NCBI GenBank assembly: GCA_033297075.1
Contig: MU858191.1
Span: 36,547-100,546, forward strand
DNA: 64,000 nucleotides
Direction: 5' to 3'
DNA from: Rhypophila decipiens
Lineage: Eukaryota > Ascomycota > Sordariomycetes > Sordariales > Naviculisporaceae
Position 1 is the stretch's first letter. The number at the start of each line of letters is the position of its first letter. Below, piece after piece: positions 34,029 through 47,086 of this stretch. The notes beneath the pieces were generated by a model, which ran no database searches, was not told the origin of the DNA, and worked only from the letters and a program-made list of their open reading frames with translations. Position numbers and translations under genes: made by a program.

Positions 34029-35771
34029 ACTGGAGGAGGATACCGCTTCAATTGTGATGAGTGGCGAATCGTCCTGGCGTCTTTATCAATATGACATTGC
34101 ACTCATAAATGTCGAGCGGCAAGAGGGTGGGGTGAGGCAGTGCGAGGCTGATGGGATGGTGATGGTGGTGATACCGCGATGCGAGACCACAGAGTTTGGC
34201 GTGAAAACGCGTCGCGTCGTCGAACTCCAGTTAAATTGGACGAAATGGTGCTGGTAGTGTGCGGGTTAGTGGGAGAGCCACCTGTCGTGTAACCCAAAAG
34301 TGAAGCGGAGAGTTAACGAAACACCGCTGGCGGACCCACATTTATTTAGCCAAGACGGTGCATCCGACCCAGCCAACTGGGAAACTGCCAGGGAAGCCCC
34401 TGTGCTTGGGGACTTGGGGCTCTTCAACTTCAGCCTCCACTTTCTTGTCTGAACGTCCATCAAACAACAGAGCACCGTGTATGAGATCTACACTCACTTC
34501 CCACATTTTAGATAATAAAAGGATATTACTATTGAGTATCCTGTTTATCGTCAATCGAGAATAATTACTGATCATTGGATAGACTCCCCATGTACGGATC
34601 ACTCGCATCATGACATCATCCGGATTGCTTCGGCCTCAAGTGTGGCATCAGCGTGGATGAAAACCCGATCAGGTTTCAAAGTTGAGATATTATTGACTTA
34701 TAAGAGTGTATGATGTGCTTCCAGTTGGTTAAAGTTGCCGTTGTCACTCCTCTGCCGGTAGCTCTGGTAAGACGGCTTTCTGGCTCAAAGGCCCGGGGGA
34801 CGATCATACACTCGAATTCCAGACTGGACGAAAGGCGTCCTGCTGTTTATTCTTGGTTCTGTCTTGTATGTCTATCTGGTATTGTCCTTTACACCCATGG
34901 GGTAATAGCTGCTTGAGCATGTTTTTCGTATTCTATCCGAGCTTGCGACAGTGTGCACAAAGATGGGAGGAATGTTTAGGTATGCCATGTCAATACGGGC
35001 ACACCTTTTAACAAGCTGAATTACGGTCTGACGATGGAACAGAACGAACCCAGATAGGTAGCCAAGCGGCCTGAAAATCGTAGGACAGCGTGACGGGGTT
35101 GAGGAGCCATGCCGCTTGCGTGGGTTGAGCTCGTTCGAACCAACGAAACTCTTGCTTCAAATACATTATACCGGTACCGGCACAGTTGAAAAAAGCTTAT
35201 CTCTATCTGGGAACGAGGGTTGTTTACAAACCCGCAAATTTACGGCCGAGATGTTGTGGTAATTCTGGTTGCCAGGGTGAGTGCCATGCCACATGGCACC
35301 GGGAATGCAGATTTTTGCAGCACTTCGCACCTTCCTTGACCAACCCATTCCAGAAGCAACCAAACTCCAAACGCTCGAGAGTGGAAAAGGCCACCCCGCC
35401 TTCCTTGTCAACATCAGTGGTGACCGCAAACCAAACAAACCGCCTGTGCCGATCCATCGTCTTCGGTGTTAGTATTAGGTATCTTGGGAGCCCTGCATTC
35501 ACTCGCTTCCTTGCCTATTGTCACTTCCCTTTTCACTCTTTGAAGCTGAGGATCTGTCCAAACTACTCCGTTCTGACACCCGTCAGGATATCGCCCTTCT
35601 CTTACGGGCTTGTCCGCAGAGGAAAAGACCGACAAACCGACAAGACCCTCTTCGCTCTTCCTCTATTCACTCTCTTTCACTCTCCCGATTCGTTCACCCA
35701 CTCTCTTTCTGTCGCTGCCTCATCAAAACATGAATTAAAGGTCTGCTCCCTCGCCTCTCATAATATTCGAC
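34029..35771. other. Divergent promoter region SMC5 / kinase
   Basis: 1.7 kb with no supported gene. The last 200 bp before the kinase ATG are strongly pyrimidine-rich (CTCTCTTTC tracts), a typical leader of a fungal gene with a long 5' UTR. Confidence 0.6.
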
Positions 35772-38700
35772 ATGGATTCAAGAAGCAGCGGCAAGATGCC
35801 CGCTGCTCGACAACCCCTCGGAGACGCGTCGAAGCGAGTGAACTATGGAGCCCCAAATATCGAATACCGTGGCGGTCCTGAAGACCGCGAAAACGTCAAT
35901 CCGGCAAACGGCAAGAAACCAACCCGAAGAAGCTCCATCCCCGTCCTGGCTGTGAGGGCCCCGACTGCTGAACAGCGAGGAAGTCGGGCGCCGGCTGCAG
36001 CAGTTGCACCTGAGAATGTCTCGTCGAACCATCATCGGGCAACCCCAACGCTCGACGCGCGTCCAGTCGACCACCGGCGCGTTTCTCAGATTTCGACTGT
36101 CTCATCCAACGCGTCCAGCGGCCGCGGATACAAGACACATATCGGGCCATGGCAGCTGGGGAAGACGCTCGGCAAAGGATCACAAGCCCGGGTTCGCCTC
36201 GCTCGCCATCGTGTTTCCGGACAGCTAGTCGCCATTAAGATTGTAGCCAAACAGACAACACAGTTGACCCAGGCGGGGAGCCTCGCAAACCTCGATTACC
36301 TTGAGAAGCACAAGCCGGCCAACAATTCCGAGGGCGGCCTTCGACGTATGCCCCTTGCTATCGAGCGCGAAGTCGCCATCCTGAAGCTTGTCCAGCACCC
36401 CAACATCGTGACACTCCTTGACATCTGGGAGAACAGGGCTGAGATATATATGGTGACCGAGTATATCGAACACGGTGATCTGTTCGAATATATAAACAGC
36501 TATGGCCCTCTTTCCGAGCAGGAGGCAGTCTTCTACTTCCGCCAGATGATGAGTGCGCTCGAGTACTGCCACTCGTTCAACATTTGCCACCGGGATCTCA
36601 AGCCCGAGAATATATTGCTCAAGAACGATGGCCAAATCAAAATCGCCGACTTTGGGATGGCAGCTTTGCAACAGGCGCCGAACCATCAGCTCAAGACCGC
36701 CTGCGGAAGTCCCCACTACGCCGCTCCCGAGTTGCTCAGACACCTCCCTTACAAGGGATCAGCCGTCGATATCTGGAGCATGGGTGTGATATTCTTCGCC
36801 ATGTTGGCTGGCCGTCTTCCCTTTGATGATTCAGACATGAGTCTCATGTTGACCAAAGCCAAGCGGGCCCAGTACATCATGCCCAAGCATATTTCCAGGG
36901 AGGCTAAGGACCTTCTCCGGAAGATTCTTGTCGTGAACGGGTCCGATCGAATCACCATGAGGCAGATGTGGAAGCACCCGCTGATCAAGAAATACGACTC
37001 TCTCGCCGAGCTTTGTGTCTGGGGAACAGCGCTTCCGATCCCTTCGAAGAATGTCGACGCAGCTCCAATCCGCGATAGTGAGGTGGATATCCAGATTCTG
37101 AGACAGCTCAAATCCATGTGGCATTCTTACTCCGAGGCGCAGCTCAAGGCAGTTCTGGCGCAGGATAGGTTGAGCGATCAGAAGGTGTTCTACTGGCTCC
37201 TTTATAACCACAGAGAAAGGCAGCTGGAAAACTACAACAACGAGGTCCCCATCTCCAAGAGCGACTTCCACCATCTCAAGCCCCCTAACTGGGGCAAGCG
37301 GTTCTCGACGTGCAAATTCACCCAGGCTGGGCGGAACGGTACGGTCAAGAGCGTCTCAAAGTTCACTGTTATCTCGAATGTGGCCGAACAGGACGAGGTC
37401 GGCACTGTGAGAAGCTATGATCCTTACCGTTCGTCACAGGTTCTGAAGCCCTGTGGCTCACAGGCCAGCGGCGCCAAGTTGGTCGTTCACCGCAGCAAGG
37501 CCGACCACGAACTGCGACCAAACTCGAGCAACGTGTCACATTCCTATACTTCCTACAAGTCTGTCAATGGATCGTTTCGACAACGCTCACAACACACGGG
37601 CTCTGTGGGACAGCTCAAGTCGTCACGCGGCTCAGCGGGCTCCATTCGCAGCTTCCAGACCACGCCTCGGGCTGTCCGCGTCAACCATCGCACCAGACGT
37701 GGCGTCGACTTTTCCAGTGTGCGAGCCAGAGATCGCCGCCGGAGCCAGTCACCGTCAAAGCTGGGCAAGTCGAAAACTGTGGGTGACTCACACCTTGAGC
37801 CAGTCGCCCACCAGCCGAAGGATGAAAGCCACCACTGGAAGCAGGAACTTGAGCAGCTCGGGCATCATGTCGCTTCCTACTGCGACGAGGCATTCGGGAC
37901 TTCACTCCTCTCAGCCCCTGTGTCTGGTGAGTCAACCGAATTCCTTCCTTCTCCGACTTCCCTCGGAAACGTTTCTCTGAGCGATTTCCCGGTGCCTCCC
38001 ACCTACACAGTCAAGGATCAAGCCCGATCTTTGCGCTCGTGCAGCCGGCCTTTGCCACCACTTCCGGACAAGTCGTATCACAATCTCAAGTCTAATACCT
38101 CGGTATCAGGAGCAGAGAGACGCGCGGTCTCCGAGCCGGTATATACGTCCTCGGGTAGAGAAGCTCGAGCTTTACCCTCTATTGTCGAGCACGTTTCAGA
38201 GGAACCGAGTCGAGATAATGTGTCAGGCTAGAAGCATGGCAACAGTCACGATTCGACTCCTCTACGGACTCCGGCTGAGACTCAAGGACTTGATTACTTG
38301 AGCAGTGTTGAGAACACTATTCGCGTGGTCAGCTCCCCAGGCGCGATGATGGGCCACGAATCTGTCCTGGTTCCTGCCCCTCTCAATGTACGCAAGGTAT
38401 CCAAACGGCCGTCCAAAACGTTTGAACCAGACACGGATGTGCCATCCTCGCACACCCAAAGGCGCGCAAGTGATGGGGCCACTTCCCAACACGATGGCGA
38501 TCATAACGGCAACACGGTAACAGAGAAGAAGCCGCGGGTGTCATCTTGGTTCAAACGGTCCTCAAAAGATGGTGCAAGCGGGTCGAGTTTTGTTATGGTG
38601 ACAGACAGCAGTGTAACAACCGAAGATATATCTGGTGATGCAAACGAACGCAAGAAGAAGACCTTCAGCTTCCCGTTCTGGAAAAATTCTGCTGCCAAAG

Positions 38701-39375
38701 ACACACCAAAGATGTCGCTCACAGGTAAAGACAAGGACTTGCCCTCAAAGTTGTTTTCCAAGCTAACTAGCGTTATTCTAGATGCCGATGGCGATGAGAT
38801 GATGGATGGGGAAATTCCACGTCCCAAGACGAGCAGACCGAACTCGGGTCTGAAGACGAACACCGAGTCTGAGCCAAACGCTGGTCGAAAGATCGAAGTC
38901 CAACAGAACTGGCTGGCGCGACTCTTCCGAGTCAAACCGGCAACGAGATATCTGTGCTTTGCGATTTCAAGACGCCGCGCTCGACAAGATGTCACAATCC
39001 TCCTTAAGCAATGGCGCAGACATGGCATTCAAAATCTCGAAGTCGACAAGGAGCGAAGCGTCATTTTTGTCTCCCTGGGCGAGAATAATGGTATGTCGGC
39101 CCCCCTTCTCCCTTTGTCATTCCCAGCAATACCAAATAACTGATTCTGCGCCCATAGCCCTAAACCTCAAAACCGTCGCGTTCGCCATTGAGTTCATGAC
39201 TGTCATTGAGCATGGCAAGCGCGGGGCTCTATGCATTGCCAGATTCACTCAAGAGAGAGGTGCTGCTAGCAGCTTCCACAAGGTCGTCGACCAGGTTACT
39301 TCGCATCTTCCCACCGGAGTGCTGGTTGCAGATAAGCGCAAGGTCAATATGATGATCAAGACGCTTAACTCTTGA
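35772..39375 (+). CDS. Gin4/Hsl1/Kcc4-type (Nim1-related) Ser/Thr kinase, with an in-frame TAG
   Basis: Bud-neck/septin-associated cell-cycle kinase family. Exons: 35772-38724, 38782-39090, 39158-39375; about 1159 residues if the TAG at 38229-38231 is passed. The kinase domain spans about 117-400: GKGSQARVRLA glycine loop, VAIKI lysine, HRDLKPEN with His273-Asp275, DFG, and APE in ACGSPHYAAPELL. A long Ser-rich middle follows. The C-terminal 110 residues form a KA1-like membrane-binding domain (YLCFAISRRRARQDVTILLKQW, FAIEFMTVIEHGKRGALCIARF). The TAG stands alone: the frame is open for 38 codons up to a block ending ENTIRVV and onward to the KA1 part, so the protein ends at residue 819 without KA1 unless it is read through or edited. 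The ATG at 35772 is the first after the pyrimidine-rich leader. Confidence 0.9.
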
Positions 39376-40439
39376 TACGGAACTCGTCCTCTTCCCGATG
39401 ACTTGGGACGACACACCATCGCGGCACACGAATCTCATCGGACCACGATCACTTTCGACGCTAATATTTAATATCAAAGGCCATACCATGTCAGAGTATT
39501 CGATATCGATCTTGCTCTTCTCCTTTCATCATTGCAAAAGAGCGCCTCTATTATTGTTTGAGTTTTGTTTGGCTTCTTCATCTTGCTACAACAGCTTCCC
39601 CGGCATACATCCCGTTCGAAGAGCGGATTGCATCATGGAAAATGTCGTCGCTACAGTCCAAGTCATCCACGTGGTAATAATATCCGACTTGGATTCGCAA
39701 AATGGGTTACCGAAGATGAAGGTTCTCGATAACGTGTCTGGATTAAGAAGATGTTGGCTGATCTTCGCTATTGTTTCTTTAGTAGGATGGCAGGTTGGGT
39801 GTTGGAATAGTAGGTCTAATGCTGCAGGACCGACCTTTTTGGGAGAACTCTATGGCTTTTATAAAACTCGAGGGTAAAAAGGGCATGTGCTGCGCCTCCA
39901 TAGTCTTCATCAGGAAGTCCTGCCCTTGAATAGGGGTAAGATCCTGAAGTAAACAATGCATGCATGTCCCCACAATTCTGTCGGGTTTTATCGCTTATGC
40001 GTCGGGACGTTCCGGAGCTAGACCTTGACGGCAGAGCGGCAGTTACCCCAGAGTTGCCGGGCCGGGTATTGCAACGGTAGTCTGCTAGCGACTAGAAGGT
40101 TCTGCTCACTGTGTCCAAGCTTCCAGGTTCCCTTTGGGCCGTTTAATTGCGCATCCTGGTGAAATGTAGTTGGCCAATTCAGTTCTGAGTGGCTGGCCGT
40201 TGCTGTCGCTGGCGTCACTGTCAATAAATTTTTTTCTTCCCATTTCGTTCGCATTTTGTAAAAGTCGCAGCCAGCAACACCAACTCTTTTCTTTAAAGTC
40301 AATTCACGCTCCAAGTATCTGGTTACTCCGTTGCACCTGCTGTGGGCTCCGGTTTGGTATTTATCCTTACTAAGCTACTGCTCCTCCCTAACTACTACGT
40401 AGTGTTCTGCACGCCACGCTTAAAGTGCGCCTGTCAATC
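39376..40439. other. Kinase 3' flank / fumarase promoter
   Basis: No gene supported in this 1.06-kb stretch. Confidence 0.6.
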
Positions 40440-42211
40440 ATGCTTCGATCAGTGCGAAACGCCGGTCCCGCAGCAAAACGGTGCCTCTCTGGGCCGAGGG
40501 CACCCACGAGGATGCTGAGCACATGTCTTTCGGCGTCGGCTGCCACATCCAACAGCTCGTCTTTGTCGCCCAACCCCACCATTGCGTCAACCACCAACAC
40601 CATCAGACAACAGCGACATTTCCACGCGAGCACATCCAGAATGGCAGCAAGCACGAGAACCGAGAGCGATGCCTTTGGCGAGGTCCAGGTCCCCAGCGAC
40701 AAGTACTGGGGCGCCCAGACGGAGCGCTCCCTGGAGAACTTCCGCATCAATCAGCCCCAGGATCGCATGCCCCCTCCTATCGTCAAGGCATTCGGAATCC
40801 TGAAAGGTGCCGCCGCGACGGTGAACATGCGCTATGGACTGGGTAATGCCAACCTGGCCCGCCGGCCACAATGGCCACTGCATCAGGACGACAGAACGGC
40901 TAACTAATGCATTTCGATTCACCTTCAGATCCCAAGATTGGGCAGGCCATCCAGCAAGCCGCCAAGGAGGTTGCCGACCTCAAGCTCCTCGACCACTTCC
41001 CCCTCGTCGTCTGGCAAACCGGGTCCGGTACCCAGTCCAACATGAACGCCAACGAGGTCATCAGCAACCGTGCTATCGAGATCCTCGGCGGCACCATGGG
41101 CTCCAAGAAGCCGGTTCATCCTAATGACCACGTCAACCGCTCCGCCTCCTCCAACGACACCTTCCCCACCGTCATGCACATTGCCGCCGTTCTCGAGATC
41201 GAGGGTGAGCTGCTCCCAGCTCTTCACAGCCTGCGGAATGCGCTCCAGGCCAAGGTGGACGACTTCGAGGCCAAGAAGATCATCAAGATCGGACGCACTC
41301 ATCTCCAAGACGCTACCCCGCTCACTCTTGCCCAGGAGTTCAGCGGATACGTCGCTCAGCTTGACTTTGGAATCAAGCGTGTAGAGAGCGCCCTCCCTGA
41401 CCTTCGTCTTCTCGCCCAGGGTGGCACAGCCGTCGGCACTGGCATCAACACCTTTGAGGGATTCGCCGAGGGAATTGCCGAGGAAGTCAGCAAGATGACC
41501 GGCACCGAGTTCAAGACTGCCCCCAACAAGTTCGAGGCGCTCGCAGCCCACGACGCTCTCGTCCAGGCTTCGGGCTGCCTCAACACGCTGGCCGCCTCCC
41601 TCACCAAGATTGCGCAAGACGTAAGATATCTTGGCAGCGGTCCCAGGTGCGGTCTTGGAGAGCTGATCCTCCCCGAGAACGAGCCTGGTAGCTCAATCAT
41701 GCCCGGAAAGGTCAACCCCACCCAGTGCGAGGCTCTCACCATGGTCTGCGCCCAGGTTATGGGCAATCACGTTGCCTGCACCATTGGTGGCATGAACGGC
41801 CAGTTCGAGCTGAATGTCTACAAGCCGCTCATCATTCGCAACGTGCTGCACAGCACCCGGTTGTTGGCCGACGGCATGCGCAGCTTTGAGAAGAACCTTG
41901 TTGCTGGCCTGCAGGCGAACGAGGAGAAGATCTCTAGCATCATGAAGGAGTCGTAAGTTTGCCATTACCCACATTCTTTATAGGTCGCTTCTGTGTTTAC
42001 TAATATATCCACTTTCCTCAGTCTCATGTTGGTTACTTGCCTGAACCCCAAGATTGGTTACGACATGGCCAGCAAGGTTGCCAAGAATGCGCACAAGAAG
42101 GGTCTGACCCTCAAGCAAAGCGCCATGGAGCTGAAGGCGCTGACCGAAGAGGAGTTCGACACGCTTGTGAAGCCCGAGCTCATGGTCGGCCCCAAGCCCT
42201 ACAAGGGCTAA
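40440..42211 (+). CDS. FUM1: Fumarate hydratase, class II, mitochondrial
   Basis: Converts fumarate to L-malate in the TCA cycle. Exons: 40440-40842, 40929-41952, 42022-42211, giving 538 aa. Residues 1-67 are a Ser/Arg/Thr-rich mitochondrial presequence. The mature enzyme begins near [20 protein letters not shown]. Class II fumarase/aspartase blocks are intact: [55 protein letters not shown] and the lyase signature [11 protein letters not shown] with the catalytic Ser. The intron junctions restore RYGLDPKIGQ and [19 protein letters not shown] second in-frame Met at residue 68 could start a cytosolic form, as fungi often use one FUM gene for both compartments. It is adjacent to malate synthase, the other malate-producing enzyme in the window. 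Confidence 0.98.
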
Positions 42212-44171
42212 ATTGAAAGCTTAGACCGAATGCCTCGAGCTTTCCTTCAAGTTTGGCACCATTCGACCCATAGAGGCTTCCCTTATGATGCTGAATGCGC
42301 CTCCTTGCAGCTACTGCTGGAGGACCTTTCATTCTGCATCGCGGACCGAACCCCACAGTGAGAGTTTGTGACTGGAAACATGGGGAACTTGCAGTAGCGT
42401 TTACCCGTCACCCGCGCCTCGACCATATTCCGTTGCTTGAAAATGGCCGTCTACTTGAACCTCCTTCCCTAGAATAAACTCCTGCGGGTCTTGAAAAAGC
42501 ACAAGGCATTGTTATTCGTGGCGTTATGTTGTACTATACAGCATTGCGCATGACGAGGGAAGTCGGGGAATTGATACCAGTACATAGAACCAGAACCCTT
42601 AACCAAGTCAAGGAGTCGTTTGTAATACATTACGAGTATTTTCAGTTTAAAGTTTTATCCTTCACTGCTTGAAGCAGTTTGTCGAGACTTGAGACTCGAG
42701 TGTCATGTGTTCCATGAACCCGGTTATCCTGATGGGAAAGCCCACCATACAGACAGAGAACCCCATCTTTCACGTAATAACACCCCGGTACCCGTATTCG
42801 GTCGAGTTTTCTACTATGACATGACGGTATGTAATTGGGCAACGACCCATTGCAATCTAGATCTGGTATTGCTGCGAGCGCTGCGGTATGCCCACAAGCT
42901 TCGCTTCACCGGATGTGGTGGTCGGAAAGACTCGGCAAGAGTGGGTGACGAACAGCCCCACCCGAAACGAGACCTCGGCTTTGGGCCGGCACATCGGAGA
43001 TCCAGCTTTGCTTGGCTTGGCCGGATCTTCAGCTTCTTTCTCCCCAGCTTCTCCGTCTTGATAACGTAAAGCAGGATAGGCTTATTAATTGTAAGCACTG
43101 CCGATGGAATAGTACGGTCGTTAATGATCCAAACAATCACGAACAAGTGCCAAAAGAAGGGATATACAAAGACATTGAACTGTGGTTCACGATATGACGA
43201 AGCCCAAGAAATCCCAAGAAAAATATCGATGATCAGTGTTGTCATAGATGCTTTCCCCAGTTTTTGGCGCCTCTCACATGAGACGCGGGGCAAACAGCGG
43301 GATCCGTCGTCATGACCTCACTCCTTACCCGGGCATTACGCCGCTAACGCTACTGTAAGCCGGTGCACTACCCTTACCACCGTAACACTGGCTACCCCGG
43401 CCTGGCAAATCACATGCAATCCATGAGCTCAGCCAGGACATTTTGAATCACTTGATTTGGTTATGGACTTTTTTTTCGTTGTTTTGTATTATCTGGTTCC
43501 TTGTGTCCGAGATGTGACGGGAATAAAGACGAGATAAGAAGGGGGTGTTCGTCCAACTGTAGTGTATGGGCAAGAAATCAAGCAGCAGAATGGCCAATGG
43601 ATATGAAGCGTTTATATTTCGGATCTTCTTGTGATATGCAGATGATTGTCTGAACGTGGTGACAGAAACGTTGATGCCGAGCCGGAGACCCCAGACTTCA
43701 CCGTAAACCCCAGTTCCGTCATTCATCGTTCTTGCCGCATGCGGTTCCCCAGCAAGGGTCACGGCCCCTTAGTGTGAAAGCAATTGACCTCTTAGGACGG
43801 GGCAAGACGACAAGGCAGGGGGGGCAATTGTTCTCCGTTCTACGGACAAGTGAGTCAGGAAAAGAAACAGGAGCCGTCACGTTTTGTAGTTGTATTTTTT
43901 TTTGCTCTGGATATTCTTTTTAGACCGAGCTATCTTTCCTTCCGTCCTCCGGTATCTTGTTAGTACCCCTCCACGTTCCAAGCTGTCCATCCATTTATTT
44001 AGTCTTGGACCCCTTTCCCCAGTTCTTTCCCTCCCTCTACATTCCAATCACCTTTCCACGTTTTTTTCTTTTAACCACGACGTAGTCCATATTGAATAAC
44101 GGGACAATCAAAACGACTTCTTTGGAAAAGAACAGCGACGACACATATACCAACCACCACACACACACAAT
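42212..44171. other. Intergenic 2 kb: fumarase 3' / malate synthase promoter
   Basis: No gene or RNA supported. The last 170 bp before 44172 have T- and C-rich tracts, then A/C-rich leader sequence (ACACACACAATATG). Confidence 0.6.
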
Positions 44172-46024
44172 ATGGCATCCCAAGAATCGATCCTCCAGGG
44201 CGTCAGCGTGCTCGGCCCTATCAACGAGACGCAAAAGAAGATCCTCACTCCCCAGGCCCTGGCCTTCCTCGCCCTGCTGCACCGGAGCTTCAACTCCACG
44301 CGCAAGGCCCTCCTCGAACGCCGCAAGATCCGCCAGGCCGAGCTCGACAAAGGCCAGCTCCCAGATTTCCTTCCCGAGACCAGGCACATCCGTGAGAACC
44401 CGACATGGAAGGGCGCACCGCCCGCCCCAGGTCTTGTTGACCGCCGTGTCGAGATCACGGGCCCTACGGATCGCAAGATGGTGGTGAACGCTCTTAACTC
44501 GGATGTGTGGACTTATATGGCGGATTTTGAGGGTGAGTAAAAGATTTTCCATTTTTTTTCATACCGAGGATGGGAACCCTGAGGACCCGGAAGAACTTGA
44601 ATATGCTAAAAGACGCAATCTCTAGACTCCAGCGCCCCAACATGGGATAATATGGTCAATGGTCAGGTAAATCTGTACGACGCCGTGCGGCGCCAGGTCG
44701 ACTTCAAGCAAGGAGCCAAGGAATACAAGCTCCGCACTGACAAGACGCTCCCGACCCTGATCGTCCGCCCCCGTGGCTGGCATCTCGAGGAGAAGCACGT
44801 CACAGTTGACGGCGAGCCCATGAGCGGTTCGCTCTTCGACTTTGGTCTCTACTTTTACCACAACGCTTTCGAGGCCGTGAAGCGCGGGTTCGGACCTTAC
44901 TTCTACCTCCCCAAGATGGAGTCTCACCTTGAGGCCCGTCTGTGGAACGACGCTTTCAACCTTGCCCAGGACTACATCGGCATGCCCCGGGGCACCATCC
45001 GCGGCACTGTGCTGATCGAGACTATCCTGGCCGCTTTCGAGATGGACGAGATCATCTACGAGCTCCGCGACCACAGCTCCGGCCTCAACTGCGGCCGTTG
45101 GGATTACATTTTCAGCGTCATCAAGAAGTTCAGACAAAACTCCAGCTTTGTCCTGCCTGACCGCAGCTGTGTGACCATGACCGTTCCCTTCATGGATGCT
45201 TATGTAGGTTGCCTTATCACGCTTACATCTCTTTGACCTGGTTATCTAACAGTCTTTGCAGGTCAAACTCCTCATTCAGACCTGCCACAAGCGTGGTGTA
45301 CACGCCATGGGCGGCATGGCCGCGCAAATTCCCATCAAGGATGACCCGGCCGCCAACGAGAAGGCCATGGAGGGTGTCCGTGCCGACAAGCTCCGCGAGG
45401 TGCGCGCCGGCCACGACGGAACCTGGGTTGCCCACCCCGCCCTCGCGTCGATCGCCACCGAGATCTTCAACAAGCACATGCCCACTCCCAACCAGCTCTT
45501 TGTCCGTCGCGAGGACGTCCGCATCGGCCAGAACGACCTGCTCAACATGAACGTGCCCGGACAAATCACCGAGGCGGGCATTCGCAAGAACTTGAGCATT
45601 GGTCTCGGCTACATGGAGGCGTGGATCCGCGGCGTTGGATGTGTGCCTATCAACTACCTCATGGAGGATGCCGCCACCGCTGAAGTTTCCCGCAGTCAGC
45701 TCTGGCAATGGGTCCGCCACGGCGTCCAGACCGCTGAGGGCAAGCGCGTCGACAAGGCCTACGCTCTCAAGCTGCTCAAGGAGCAGACCCAGGAGCTCGC
45801 CGCCAACGCCCCCAAGGGAAACAAGTTCCAGCTTGCTGCGCAGTACTTCTCTGGCCAGGTCACCGGCGAGGATTATGCTGATTTCTTGACATCGTGAGTA
45901 TACCCTTATTCCCTCTTGTGAATATTGGTCGACAATTTGATAGCTAACATATTTGCGTCTCTTTAGGCTGCTTTACAACGAGATCACATCTGCCGGAAGC
46001 CCCAAACCCGCCTCCAAGTTGTAA
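44172..46024 (+). CDS. acuE: Malate synthase, peroxisomal (glyoxylate cycle)
   Basis: Condenses glyoxylate with acetyl-CoA to malate. Exons: 44172-44532, 44626-45203, 45262-45893, 45967-46024, giving 542 aa. Family landmarks: [19 protein letters not shown] (rebuilt across intron 1), [56 protein letters not shown] with catalytic-site residues, and GGMAAQIP. The C-terminus is PKPASKL, a perfect PTS1 peroxisomal targeting signal carried by the small last exon. In other fungi this gene is induced by acetate and fatty acids and repressed by glucose; I could not verify specific regulator sites here. Confidence 0.98.
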
Positions 46025-47086
46025 GCGGTTGTACGAGAAGATTGGTGTCACGGATCGACGATGATTATGATCAGGTCTGATAATTGAGTTTGAGCGTTCG
46101 TTTCAAATGGTTTGAGGAAGCAAAGAAAGAGTTGTATTTTGGATGGGTAAAAGCCACGTCCAGTGTATTTTGGGTTTCCTTTTCATCAGTATTTCCTTTT
46201 TGGTCTATTATATGTTTTATGGTCCGGTCAGTATCTTGTTCACACGAGTCTTGAGATTGAAATTTGATAAAACAGTACCAAGAAGCTATCGCACCAGTTG
46301 TTTATTTTGAAGTCTGTGATTATCTTTTGTCTGGTTGAAGTTTGCCCCTTTTTTCGTCCGGATGTTCCTCAGATGTTTAGTTATCACATTAAGGATGATT
46401 TTAGTTTCCTTGGCCTATCAGACTGGTGCTATTTCTCTCACGCATAGATGATGCCTCTAGATTCGCTAGAGAGAAACCATCGACCAACGCAACGTGGACC
46501 ATATACTACACAGGAAAATGAGAGAGACAAATGCAGAGATAACCAAGGCGTATGAAGAGTCGTACAAGTAAATATCAAAGTTTATTAAGATACTCTTGCT
46601 CTAACCGTGAGTACAGACGAGATTAGTAAGGCGTATTTCATATGGATGTATGGGGCCGACTGTTGGGAAAACAAGGGATTTCTAGCCGAGTATTGGCAGT
46701 GTAGATGTACCGCTCGGGACCACCGCGGGTTGTAGAATTCCGCGTGTCAAGCGACTCAAGCCCCCAACCAGATTCCTGCCAATCCACCATTTTCAAAATC
46801 CGACTTTCCCACGTTGTAATGCTTCGGAGCGCTTCGAAGATCGGTTAAATGGAGGACGGTCGAGCGTAAAAGTGCTATACCACTGTGGGCAAGCGAGCGA
46901 CAAATCGGTCGAAGAAGGGGGCGACTGCTAGGCCGATGATCGGTAGACTCTAGACGATGCCTCGGACAGTCGATTCGGGTGCGCACGCACAAAAATATCC
47001 TGGTTATATTGATTGACTCCATCGGACTAGCTGGTCATCTGGTGCCGCGAGAGGAACCATCCGTCGGAGTCGATGAACTGCGGTCA

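Noticed and set aside
23741..38231. Idea that TAG is reassigned to a sense codon in this organism
   Set aside because: TAG terminates GH76, EAF, Las17 and SMC5 exactly at conserved or expected C-termini, so it is a normal stop here.
40481..40846. Alternative-frame ORFs over fumarase exon 1
   Set aside because: The conserved fumarase frame explains this region, including a presequence and both splice junctions.
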